Assembly (NCBI GenBank): GCA_020744425.1
Contig: JAGMUV010000001.1
Span: 5,704,001-5,768,000 of the forward strand
Reading direction: 5' to 3'
From: Dactylonectria macrodidyma
Lineage: Eukaryota; Ascomycota; Sordariomycetes; Hypocreales; Nectriaceae
Length of the DNA stretch: 64,000 nucleotides
The stretch's first letter is position 1; each line of letters begins with the position of its first letter. A model generated the notes under the pieces. It saw only the letters and a program-made list of their open reading frames with translations, was not told the origin of the DNA and did no database searches. Position numbers and translations under genes: made by a program. This document shows, one piece after another, positions 36,057 to 47,024 of the stretch.

Positions 36057-38669
36057 TTACTCTGCCTGAACCACACGGATCTGAGCAGCTCGCGAGAGCT
36101 CTAGGCCCTTCCGAGGCGATGTCAGCTTCGCAATCGACTTGCGCACGCTAGCTGCCTTGGTAATAGGTGACTTCTTCACGGGTGTTGTCTTTTTCGTCGT
36201 CAGCTTCTTCGCAGCTGGTGAGGCCTTAGCACTCTTTACGCCCTTGACAATTGTGCTGACGAGAGTGACGCTAGAGGCTCCTGTCGAGCTTCGCTTCTTA
36301 GGCGAGGACGTCGACTTGCCATACGTCTTAATAATGCGCTGCGTCTTGGATGTCTTCTTGATCAGGCTACCGGTCGAAGCCCGTCGCTGAGCTGGTGACT
36401 TGGCCCCTGGGCCGGTCTTCTTGGCTGAAATAGTGGACATGCTCTTCTTCAGAGCGGCTGCCGTTGACTTGACTACCTTGGAACTGGCGGTGGAAAGAGA
36501 TCGCTTGACTCCTGTGGCTGCCTGGATCTTGCGCTTCTTAGCCTTGGTGCCAGTTGCTTCGACCTCATCTCCAACCAGGTCCTTGAGCTTGCGCTTTCCG
36601 GCTTTGACCTTGGCCTTCATTGCATTCTTGAGATCTGCTTTAGGAGGTTTCACCTCGCGAGGCTTGGGGCCCAGGACGCCTCGGCAATTGGGTTCTCCGC
36701 ATAGGCACTTCTGGACGTTCTTGGCCGAGAAGGGGTCGAAGTTGTAATCATAGGTCAGCTCATCACCAGTCATGATGGGCTTGTCGCCAGCAAAAAGGGC
36801 CATGCGAGGTTGCCCCGAGACAATCCACTTAATCATACGGCAGTTCGGGTTACAACTGTGATTTACGAACCGAGCAATGGAACCCGTCGTGGCATCGATG
36901 ATCATGTTCTGATCAAAGCTCATGAGATAGTAGCACTGTGCGGCTGAGTCAGCAAATTGGCGTCTCCTAACAGGGGTCAACTTCAAGGTACGCGACAAAA
37001 CAAGACTCACCTCGTTATCCTTGTAAACTTCAGTCATACGACGTTCGCACTCATCCTCGGTAATAATCTCTCCAGCGTACTCCATGATGATTTGGTTTGG
37101 CCTAAAGCAACGGTTGCTGCGGACTCCGTGGCCACGGTCCGAGGTCTTGATAACCTCAACACCAACGCGAAACTTGCCCCCCTTGGCTCGACGAGCAGTG
37201 AGGTTAGCAAATGCCCGATTCGCGCAATGTTGCTTGCCCACGTTGCAGTTCATCTCGTCGCATTCGTACAGCATGATCCGATTTTGGCAGCTCTCGCCGC
37301 AGCCATCCTCTGGCAGGCACACACACTTGGATTGATAATCGTGAAAGTGCGGCGACTTTCGCCAGTAATCTTTGGACTCGCCAATGAAGCGATCTAGTCA
37401 AGTTAGTAAATACTAAATCAGTGGACGATGCGGGGAACTAGAAAGCAAGCTCGTACTCTTGGTCATTTTCTTCCACTCATCGGGCTTGGGCTGGCCCGGG
37501 GGAAGCGGGTTGCACACATTGTATGGCAGCTTAAAGTCGCGACCAGCAATCAGCGTGCGCAGACCAGTAAAAATGGGCGACGGCATCGTCTTGTTGACGC
37601 GACCGCTTGGGATAAGCTCGGGCAGCTGAGCTAGGCTCTTCTTCTCTGCTACGGTCAATCCTTTGGTCATGTCAATGGGCATGTCCTGGCCAGCGTAAAG
37701 GCCCTTGTCGAGATATTTTTTGACACGACGCTTCCTCGTGTTGGTGACGGGCTCGGCTTCAGCCTCTTCGGTCTCCTCGGATGCTTCCTTGGGCTTAGAT
37801 TCTTTGGATGCGCGGGGCGCGGGAGCATCAGGATCGACAAATTTACCGTTCGCCCAGATAGTGTGAACGACGGGTTTGTCATCAATGTGTGAAAATTCCT
37901 TGGTATCCTGGAGGCGGCGAAGCTCTCGCGACATAGACACACCCTTGTCCATAGCCTTGCGGCTACGCTTGCCGAGGGTGGACAGCTTGTTGGTGAGGGC
38001 GGACACGGGAGGGGCGCCGGTCAGACGCGTTGATGAGCGCCTCGAAGCGGGAGATTCTTGAAGGCGTTGGCGGCGGGTGCGTGGCGAGTCGAGATCGCCC
38101 AGCGACCATTGCAGGTCCAACGCGTCGATTCCATCGCGTACAGCCCTTGAAGCACGTGGGGTCGCGCCGTTGGAGCCGCCAACGAGGCCATCGCCAGAAA
38201 CCGTGCGTCTCCGGTCAGCAACAATGTCGCCTTTGGCGCGTCGCTTTCCGTGGCCGGCTGTGCCGCTCAATTGGGCCATGTTGTAGACAGGAGCGCTCAC
38301 GCGGGCGCGGCGAGGGCGGGTAATTGGAGGTGGATCGGGTTTGGCGTCGGCAACGGCGATGGGGGCAGCGACTGTGGCAGCAACGGCAGGCGCATCGGGC
38401 TCAGAAGCCGCGGGTTCGACAAGGGCAGGTTCGGCGAGGGCAGCATCGATGAGAGCTGATTCGATGAGAGCTGATTCGACAAGAGCAGGAACGGAAACGG
38501 GCTCGTCAAGGACGGCGACGTGGACGACATCGCGCTTGGGAGAGTCGGAGTGCAGACTGGCCGTGTCGGCGACGGTCGTAGGCGGCGTCGAGCTTACCGA
38601 CGCGAGATTGGACGAGTCATCGGTGGCGCCAACGTCGAAACTGCCCTCGGTGGACAGAACGAGAGCCAT
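36057..38669 (-). CDS. ash1: Histone H3 lysine-36 methyltransferase, Ash1 family (AWS-SET-postSET)
   Basis: Chromatin enzyme predicted to methylate H3K36; in fungi Ash1 marks poorly transcribed chromatin while Set2 follows transcription (known of the family). Exons 38669-37457, 37393-37011 and 36935-36057 give 824 residues. The N-terminal half is disordered, with five imperfect 5-residue repeats of ALVES/ALIES type. The AWS domain starts CVCLPEDGCGESC (about 428-470). The SET domain carries YAGEIITEDEC, the NHSCNPN signature (557-563) and YDYNFDPF. Post-SET cysteines are C609, C611 and C616. The tail is rich in Lys, Ser, Thr and Pro. Intron 2 (75 nt) lies inside the SET domain, is a multiple of three and has no stop, but has GTGAGT, CTGAC and CAG signals, and its removal restores the conserved order. 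The C-terminal Lys-rich tail argues for Ash1 and against Set2, which has a WW/SRI end. Confidence 0.92.
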
Positions 38670-41487
38670 GACGGCGAGCGTGTTGGGGGGATTCCGAGAC
38701 GAGCAACAAGAAAGAGAGAGCGATACGAGGCGGACGCGTAGAGTAGACTTGAAGACAGATGACCCGTAGAGCAGACTCGTAGAGGCGAGGGCTCGTCCAG
38801 GGGAGGCGTCGGGAGCCGAGGCAGTGGTCGTGGGTGTTTGAGATATTAATATAGCAGAGGAGTGAGGTGAGTTGAGAGAATAGAGTCGAGTGGAATCGGC
38901 GCGAGGGTAGGTAGGTAGCGTGAGCGTGAGCGTGAGAGTCTGGGTCTTTGGGTGTGTGTGGGTGGGTGTGGATGTGGACTAGCAAACGCGCCGCGCCATC
39001 CAGGCCAGACCAGGTCAGGCCAGGGTCACAAAGGCGGGAGGATTTGTCCTTGCTAGGCGTCTGTGTGTTGCTGCGTCCAGTGTCCAATCCAGTGTCCACT
39101 TGCTATTCTCCCCAGAAGCGCGCTCCCTGAACCACGGCAATTATAGGAAATAAACAACAACGCGGCCCGGTTAAAAAAAAAAATAGGGGACGGGATAAGA
39201 GCCAGAGCCAGAATCTCTGGGTCCTCGGTGATTATAACGCGAAGGGGAGCGGGGGGGTGCCAGAAGCTGAGGTTTTGGTTCAACAGCAACAAAGAGACTT
39301 GTCTCTTAGAGGCTCGCCTTTCTTTCTCCTTGCACCGAAACACTGTTGTTAGGGGGCGTCTATCGTGATCGTGTTGCCCCACGCTTTTTAAAAAGAGGTC
39401 AGGGCCACAAGAGGCCAAGGCCACACGCGATGGGGTCGGTGAGAATCGAGAACAAAGGGCGCGTGTGCCTTGCGGAGATGGAGAGATACGGGCACGGGCA
39501 GAAGGCAACAAGAAAACAGGTCCAAAGGGGGGGAGTCAAAGAGAAAAATAAACGTAGACTCAGGAGGAACAATCCCAAATGCTGCGGAGGCGCGGCAGAG
39601 GGGGAAATGATTGAATAATCACACTTCAACTTCTCGCAGGCTCAACAGTCCAAGAGGCAGCGTCGAGTGCGGAACGTGGACTATGTAGGAGGAAGAGTTG
39701 CCGCCACCTGTGGAGCAATCAGCGGCCGTTGTTTTTAAAAAGAGGAACCAAAGGCTGGGCCCTTTTTGTTTCCATGATGGTAGGTAGGTACGGAGTAAGT
39801 TAGGTGGCTTGACAACCCGCCCCGAGGAGGCGGTACTCTCCGTACTCTCCGTAATTCGTACACTCCTAAACAGAAACGGGATGGACAAGACACACACACT
39901 CCCACATGCACACACACACACACCTACACTCACTCACATACGCAAACACTCTCACACCACACACTGGATCACGCAACTTGGGACCTTCCCGCGCCCGCCT
40001 TCTATGCCAGAGGCCTATCTTTGGTTGTTCCGTAGCATACATGAATCACCAAATACCGAACAGTCCCGGAATTCACTCCGTTGCGGCCAAGTCTCCAAGT
40101 CCTCATCCTGGAAGATACGGTCTGACTCAGGAGACAAACACTCCAAGACATCACTCTGCTAGCTTGGCCGTGCCTCGTCAGACTCGAAAGGAACCCGAAG
40201 ACCGAAAATTTGCTTCTCATCAAATGCATTGCCTCGATAGTGTTGCAGTTTACACAGCAAGCCGCGAGCTATTTTCCGTCTGCAAGTCATGGCCCCCATC
40301 TCTCCTTTTGACGCCTCTTAGCGACCTCCACATAAACACACCCTGGCTATAGAGTGCTTGTCTACAACCCCAAGCTGTGCACCGTGCCTCGTGAGCCCCC
40401 AATGAGCAGCTCTCCATTACTTGAGCCGCCAGCCTCAAGCTGTAAGTTGGCATCGTTGTTGCTGGCCGTCGGTGCCAAGCTGTGATAAACTCGTGCATTG
40501 TGCGTAAACACCAGCGGGTGAACGGTGTTAATAAGCGCGAGCGTCCCCTTAAAAAGTACAAGAAAGAGTGCGGACAACCGGGTCAACTCCCGAGGTACCA
40601 ATTTGGATCAAAATACCCTCAGATCAAACCACTTTCAGAAAACTCGAGCCTCGAGCCCTCACGAGAAAGAAAAGGCTCGCCCGCCATGCGGGCATCAACT
40701 CCTTTCTTACCCAACTCAAGAAGGTGGTTGCAATGGGGGAGTCATGTCGGCCATCACCCACTTCGTATCTGATTGACCATCTCACCTCAGCAACTCCGTC
40801 AGAGCCGGCCATGAGTTTCCCGTCTCGTCAACTAGAGGGAATGAGTATAACGCCCTCGTTATGACTTCAATGTTGTGTGATGCCTATCGAGCGCTTTGCA
40901 TTGTCCAACAATCATTACGTAGGTGTCCCATTCTCTTGACCAAGCCAGCGCGGGTCTAAAGGATTCGCGTGAAACGGCTCCACGGTCGGCCAACGGGAAG
41001 AGCCCAGGTGCGAAGGAACCAAGCACCGATCCAGGGTACTCGCTTGTTAGCTTGATGTCATCATTGATTCATTGCATGCCCAATACACACAAACATCCAC
41101 CCCGCTGTCGTCGAGAAACGAGCCAAAATCACCAGAGAAAGGTATCTATTCCATCATATCTAACTACCTAGGACGACAATGCGTCCAGAGTGGAGATCAT
41201 GCTGCCCTGTCCTCTCGGCGGGCGCGCACGCGAAATCAAGGGGGTATTGTTTTTGTAGCGTAAACACACGCAACACACTCACACGCTCATTGCCGATTAG
41301 TACGTCGCCTCCAGGCTCCGGATCAGGTCATGGTTCCACTAGCAAGGCCAGCAGAAGACCACCCTGGTCGAGGCTACCTGCGACCATTATACACCAAATA
41401 CGCTGCAGAGGAGCAAGGCATCGACTATCCTCCATGCCATTTACATCCAATTCTCCCACTATCCCCAGAGTCGCCTGGATTAGAGAC
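38670..41487. other. Intergenic region, no gene recognised
   Basis: It holds the Ash1 promoter and leader (GTGAGC and GGTAGG repeats near 38905-38960) and the 3' end of the Sfh5 gene. A TACGGAGTA word occurs at 39789 and two TACTCTCCGTA words near 39834-39853. No domain-bearing frame was found. Confidence 0.5.
39890..39965. repeat. CA-rich microsatellite
   Basis: Interrupted (CA)n with CACT and ACAC units runs through this interval. It is non-coding. Confidence 0.8.
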
Positions 41488-42724
41488 TTAGGCAGCCTTG
41501 ACCTCAGGCTTAGCCTCCTCGACAGCCTTGACCTCCTCGACAGCCTTGACCTCCTCGGCAGCCTTGACCTCCTCGGCAGCCTTGACCACTTCGGTAGGTT
41601 GAGTCTCGGTGACAGGCTTAGATTCCTCAGCGGGCTTAGTTCGGTCGGCAAGGGTCATCTCTTCAGCAGGCTGCTCGACAGGCTTCTCTTCGGCATCTGC
41701 CAAAGCAATGGAGATGCCCTCCTTGACGCTGGGTCCCTGGCCACCGTACTCCTTGGGCAGCGAGGAAACGATGCTCTTGAGCTCGGTGGCAAGCGTGGTG
41801 CCAGAGCTCATGGGGTGGAACTTGCGGAGGGTAGCAGGGGCTAGGAACAGCTTCATGGCGCCAAACATCCAGCCCATAATGGCGGGGACGTTGACAAAGT
41901 ACTTGTGGGCGAGCAGCTCAGGATAGGCCGTGGAGAGAACAGAGATGGTCTCCTTGCTGGCGGCCTTGACGGCAGGGTCCATGCGAAAGAAGCTCACGCT
42001 CATGTAGTCGTGGACCTGAATCATCTGATATGGGTCCTCGCCGCCCTCGGGGATAGGCTCGGTGACAGCAGCCAGATTGAGCTTCTGGACACTCAGCTCC
42101 ATAATAGCAGTACGCCACTTGATGAACCTTGTGATGTTGTTAATAGCTTTCATTTGCTTATCTGGGTCTGTAAACTCACTCCTCAACGTTGCCAAAGGTG
42201 GCCTTGTTATCCTTGACAGAGCCATAGATATTCCAGGTGATGATGGTCTCCTTGCCATCATCGGCCTTGTGGATGGTGATGAAGCCGAGGTCGTTGAACT
42301 TCTTCCTGTCAAAAGTCTGGGTGACGAGAGAAGCAGGCTGCATCTTCTTGCGCCACTGAAGGGCCGCGGAGAGCTGCTTCTCAGCGGCTGCGACATCATT
42401 GTTGTTGGCGCGCAGGAACTTCTGAAGGACGACATGGGTGGGGACATGCTCAATGTCTGAGAGCTGGACTCCCCACATCTCGCTGTGACCAGCTGTTGCA
42501 ATGATGTCTGCGAGACGAGCATTGAGCTTGGTGAGAGGCGTCTCAGCGGGGACTGGGACGGCCTCTGCCGCCTTCTCGACGGGCTTCTCCTCAGACGCCT
42601 CTACAGGCTTCTCTGCAGGCTGTTCTGCTGGCTTCTCTGCAGGCGTCTCAGCGGCGGCAACGGCGGGCGCCGCGGGAGTCTCCGCAGGGACAACGGGAGT
42701 GGTCTTGTCCTGCTCAGCTGCCAT
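41488..42724 (-). CDS. SFH5: Sec14-like CRAL-TRIO protein Sfh5
   Basis: Member of the Sec14 family; fungal Sfh5 is annotated as a phosphatidylinositol transfer protein of ER/plasma-membrane contact regions, and yeast Sfh5 has been described as a haem-binding protein. Exons 42724-42180 and 42127-41488 (52-bp intron) encode 394 residues. The N-terminus is an Ala/Pro/Glu/Lys-rich extension of about 65 residues. The CRAL-TRIO N domain follows (VLQKFLRANNNDVAAAEKQL). The lipid-binding domain contains VHDYMSVSFFRMD, where His221 and Tyr223 keep the H-x-Y pair I recall as haem ligands in yeast Sfh5. FVNVPAIMGWMFGAMKLFL and LPKEYGGQGP follow, typical of the family. The C-terminus holds four imperfect 6-residue VKAAEE/VKAVEE repeats. 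Retention of the intron would bring a stop. Confidence 0.93.
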
Positions 42725-44387
42725 CGTGATGATGAACTACTAAAAAAATGATGCGCGGTGGTTGAATGGAATTGATGAAGAGCTGCTGTATGCGGTTGGT
42801 TGCTGGCGTGGTTCCGATTACGGAGGGAATCGACTGAGGTTGATGCTGAAGCTTAGCTCCTTGGTAGGGGTGGCAGAAGAAAGGAGAGCGAGGGGGCTTC
42901 AAGTACTCGTAGCAGAGAGGCCCAGCAGAGTTTTCAATCCTATGGACGCGTTTGCGTTTTGACTCGAGACGAGACGAAGATTAGAAAGTAAAACGGTCAA
43001 GTTGCCAGGATGATGGTTGATGGCTGATGTTTGTTGGACAAATGTGATTGAGATAGGAGACGCTTGAATGTCGTCGGCAGGGGGGAAACTTTGTTTGCAT
43101 CAGCAACGCGTGCGTTGAGCTTGGCAACGAGTCGCCGCCATGATTGGCTAGCCCGCAACCGTCACGGACTCTCTCCCCACTAATCATTACTGCATCTGGC
43201 GGCGGGATGGAACGGTGGATTTCAGTGGATTTTCAGGGCATCGTGCACTAATTCCTGTAGCCGTTTGGAAGCGCACTGAGCAGTCTGTAGCCCCTGCTAG
43301 CGCCCCTGTTAGGCCTTGCTAGGCCTTACTAGGGGGCACAGCGCCGCACTAAATGTACCCGCAATACGGGGCCTGACTGACCTGGGTCACAGACGAGTCC
43401 CGCTGTGCATTCCAGGTTCCATAACCTCCATCCATCAATGCGGGACGAAGCTGGTTGATCGACATCGAAAACGGATTAAATAATAACGTTATGAACTGAC
43501 GGTTAACCTCAGATGCTTGCATGCCCATTGCAAGCGGAAACTGGCCTGCAGGAGGTTTCAGAACAGGGCTTGGAACACTCAACTCGCCCGACAAGCATGA
43601 ATAACATTGCCGCCGCATCCTGACCGCTCGTTGTCTCATTGCTGGAACCGACCAACACAGCAACGTCGACCATCACCGCCTCTCCAGCCGAGTGCTTTGA
43701 CACATGAGAAGGAGACTTTGCCCAAGGCTTAATGCAATACCCTTGCTTAGTGTAGCTACCATCAACGATGATCCTTTCCGTACCTATCTGTCACGTGATA
43801 ACGCGTTGCATATCAATCGTCCATCATCACCACCACGACTTCCAAGGCAAGGCAAAGACATCTCACAGTTTTGAAGGGTATGGTTTAAAGAAGCAATTCC
43901 GTTGATATCTCTCATTTTCAAATAAGCAATCGTTTTATTTCCATGTAGCACTCATTCGCAAGTCTCGTCAACTAGTTCGTATCCTACATCAGGAAGTGTT
44001 GATCCCTAAGTTGTCATCAACCCGCTGTAGCCCACTTCCCCTAAAAGATCATCAAAGCCAAGCACAACCAGAAGGTAACCACACCGCATCCACGAGACAT
44101 ATACTCTCTCGCACGTCTGTGGTCCTCTGGTATCAGAGAGTGACCAAAAAGGGGCACGACGCCGCGAATCCCCTATACAGCCGAAGCCTTTGGGGCGGAT
44201 GCTTGGCATATTTGCCGATGGTGAAATGGAGGAAACCAAAGAAACGGCCCATTGAAATCGAGGAACCAGCAAAATCAAAACAACTGCCGCAAAAACCGTA
44301 AACCCTCGGTAAAATCACCCGCGCTACCCCAGTCATCAACCGCCCATACATATGAGCCACCCGAAAGGCGGCGTTTGCCTTGACTGA
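42725..44387. other. Intergenic region, no gene recognised
   Basis: This 1.7-kb gap holds the Sfh5 promoter and the 3' end of the RRM gene. Short frames such as 43663-43349 (-) lack any motif. Confidence 0.5.
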
Positions 44388-47024
44388 TCAGTGGCGTGGG
44401 AGAGCACGGGAAAGAATGCGCTCAACAGCTGAGAGTTCAGCGTGAGCGCATTGGGCGAGAGTCATGCTATCGAACTGTGGGCCCTGAGTGTAGCCAACTT
44501 CGGCCCAGAAGTAACCCCAGTATGGGCTGGTATGCTTGGCTTGCTCTTCAAGGACGGTTCGATCGGTCAAAGGACGCGCGTGGACGTCACGTTGCGTCTG
44601 TTCACGAATAACGGCAATGTACCACTAGGTATCATGTTAGGGAGGTCAAGTAAAGGGGCATACGCTCGTGTGCTTACCTCGACGACATCGAGCCGGATCC
44701 CCGGCTTGGGGACAAGAGCGTATTGGTGAGTCCAGGAATTAGCAAAACGAGGCTGGCCAAAAGAAAGAGCCTGGACATCAGTCATGTCAACCATGCAAGC
44801 AAAGTCATCCTTCATGAGCGAGGTGAAGCCGTGGCAGTTCATGGCAGCTGTGATGACGCGCTTGAAAAGCTGGGAATTCAAGTTGACAACGTCATCCTCC
44901 TTGTCGATCGCCCGACTGAGAAGACGAATGAGCTCACAAGTAGCCTTGTAAATTGCCGTGCGTTGATTGATCGTGATGTACTCAGTCATGTACCAAGGGA
45001 ACTTTCGAAGAGTGCTGATAAGACACTCGTAGGGGCGCTGGGGGCACTCCTTGGAGAAAGGGGACTGAAAGTTATTAGCCAGCTAGAATCGTCAAAGGCA
45101 AAGGGTACTAACTCGGTGTGGGACTTCGACATGCTTGATAAGCATTGTCATCTCCTCGGTAGAAATAAATCCCTTGAAGTTTTCCCAAGGTGTCGCTCTA
45201 TTGCGAGGCTTAAAGGAAGGCTGAGAACCATCCCAAAAGATGCCACGAGCAACAGGAAACAGATCTTTCATGAGATTGGCCTGGCTGGACAGCTCGACCT
45301 CCACAGGGCGATCACCTAGGCGGCTAATTCGGCCATTGGCAGAATTTTGGTGATGTCTTTCAGCAGCCTTCATCGCGTCAGCAAGTGTGTGAAACTCGAC
45401 ATATGCATCCATCGTCTTGCTAGTGGCACGCTCCATGATGATGTGAACAGGCTCCTCGGAATCGTTCAAAATCTTGCTATTGCGGCCCAAGAATGCGATA
45501 ATCTCGGAACGCTTGGTGGCGAAGGGGATCTGAGTTGCAAGTCAACGAGTATCCTGTACGCAAATGAGAGTGCCAAAAACTCACATTCTTGAGCTTGACA
45601 ACTCCAAAGTTCTGTGACTTTGCCTGTCGCGGCCCATCCACAAAGGGAAAGTTGGACGGATCCATGGCCACTTCGACAATGGGGTAGCCGGATGGAGTGT
45701 TGGTGAGCGTCATGAGTTCAAGCGATCGCTGAATGACCGGAGTATGGGCTTTGACCAGACTTCCTTGAGTAGTGCTTGATGCCAATCCACCAGAAACCAG
45801 GTACGGGATGACAGCCCTATCATTTGGAGGTGAGAAGAAGGGGTCATATTTGTTTTGAGTGGAAAGAGGTGTCACCTCGAGACCAAACTTTGGAGGTGGC
45901 GAGTTGATGATAGGCTGCCCAGATGTTCTAGGAGCATAGTTTCGTGGTTCCGTCAGTCGTCCAGATGTCTCGGATACAAGCCCATAGCCATATGATCCAT
46001 TGAGATGCTGAGGAGTCGGACCAGGGCTCAAAAGTGGCTGGAGTGTTGGCATCGAATGATAGGATTGGCTCTGAGGAAGTCCAGCTTCAGCTTGGATAGA
46101 AGCAACCGCGCTGTAGTTGCGCAGATGAACCATAGAACTCAGAGCCGAAGGGGATGGAAACTGGCCGGATTGTGATGGATTGAAACGTGGCTCAGTTGGA
46201 GGCGCCGCATGGCCATATCGGGCAACAAACGGGTCAGCAGCTTGGTTGTCAGAAGTAAATCCACGAACCTGGCCATCAGCGGTGTATCCCAGCCCGGTGA
46301 TTACATGCGCTTGATTGGTGTTTCCCTGGGGTTGGTTGGTGTTTCCTTGTGGTTGATTGGTGTTTCCTTGGGATTGATTGGTGCTTCCCTGAGCTTGATA
46401 GGCGATTCCCTGGTGGGGACGAATCGCAGTATAATCAGCACCAGCACCAGGAATTCCATTAGCAACATCGGTTCCAGTCTGAGATGCACTATTAGAGGTG
46501 TCATTGACCTGACCACCCATCTAAGGGGCCGTGGTTGTAACATCGCCAGTTGAAGCAGGACTGTTAGGCGGGACATCACTGTAACCACCAGCGGCGTTGA
46601 TGTCGTTCTGGTGGAAGTTGTTCGAGGATAAGACCGTGGGATTGATACGACCAGTTGGGTTGTTGAGCTGGCTTGCCTGACGGAGTTAGTGAGGGGGTTA
46701 ACGAATGAAGACCTTGTGCCTACATACCTGGAGAGCATTGGTCAACGCCTGGTGAGCTGACGGAACCCAAGACTCTATGGCAGGGTTCAGGGAAGTCATC
46801 CGAGATGTGTTACTCCCATTCCAAGAAGTAGGAGGTTGAAGGTTGCCGTTCTGAGCGGGTGCGTTGAAAAGAGGAGGGGGAGGCAAATGGCCTGGAAGAG
46901 CGTTCGAAGAGGGAAATCCCTGAAGACTTTGGTTGTTTATGCGAGGACCGAAGGGGTCATCGCTACTGGTAGTGGCATCGGTTCGACTAGACGCGCTCCA
47001 AAAGGGGCCGGTGTTAGACGACAT
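44388..47024 (-). CDS. RRM-domain RNA-binding protein with an in-frame TAG
   Basis: Probable RNA-binding regulator; specific role unknown. Exons 47024-46728, 46676-45585, 45529-45113, 45064-44678 and 44597-44388 keep one frame. The N-terminal half is disordered, rich in Asn, Gln, Ser and Pro, with four 7-residue repeats of NTNQPQG type. The RRM begins FGVVKLKNIPFATKRSEIIAF with DAYVEFHTLADAMKA as its RNP1-like strand, closest to hnRNP F/H-like RRMs. A second folded region follows, with SPFSKECPQRPYECLIST. In exon 2 a TAG stop (46523-46521) interrupts the frame and is followed at once by ATG. Both sides look coding. Possible readings are a nonsense mutation, re-initiation at 46520, or a longer first intron (46727-46521, 207 nt) that uses the TTAG as acceptor and yields 748 residues. 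The CTAAC branch and TCAG acceptor favour the shorter intron, which leaves the stop in place. Confidence 0.75.
46310..46395 (-). repeat. Coding tandem repeat of about 21 bp in the RRM gene
   Basis: Four imperfect units encode STNQSQG, NTNQPQG, NTNQPQG and NTNQAH. The near identity at DNA level suggests recent expansion by slippage. Confidence 0.8.
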
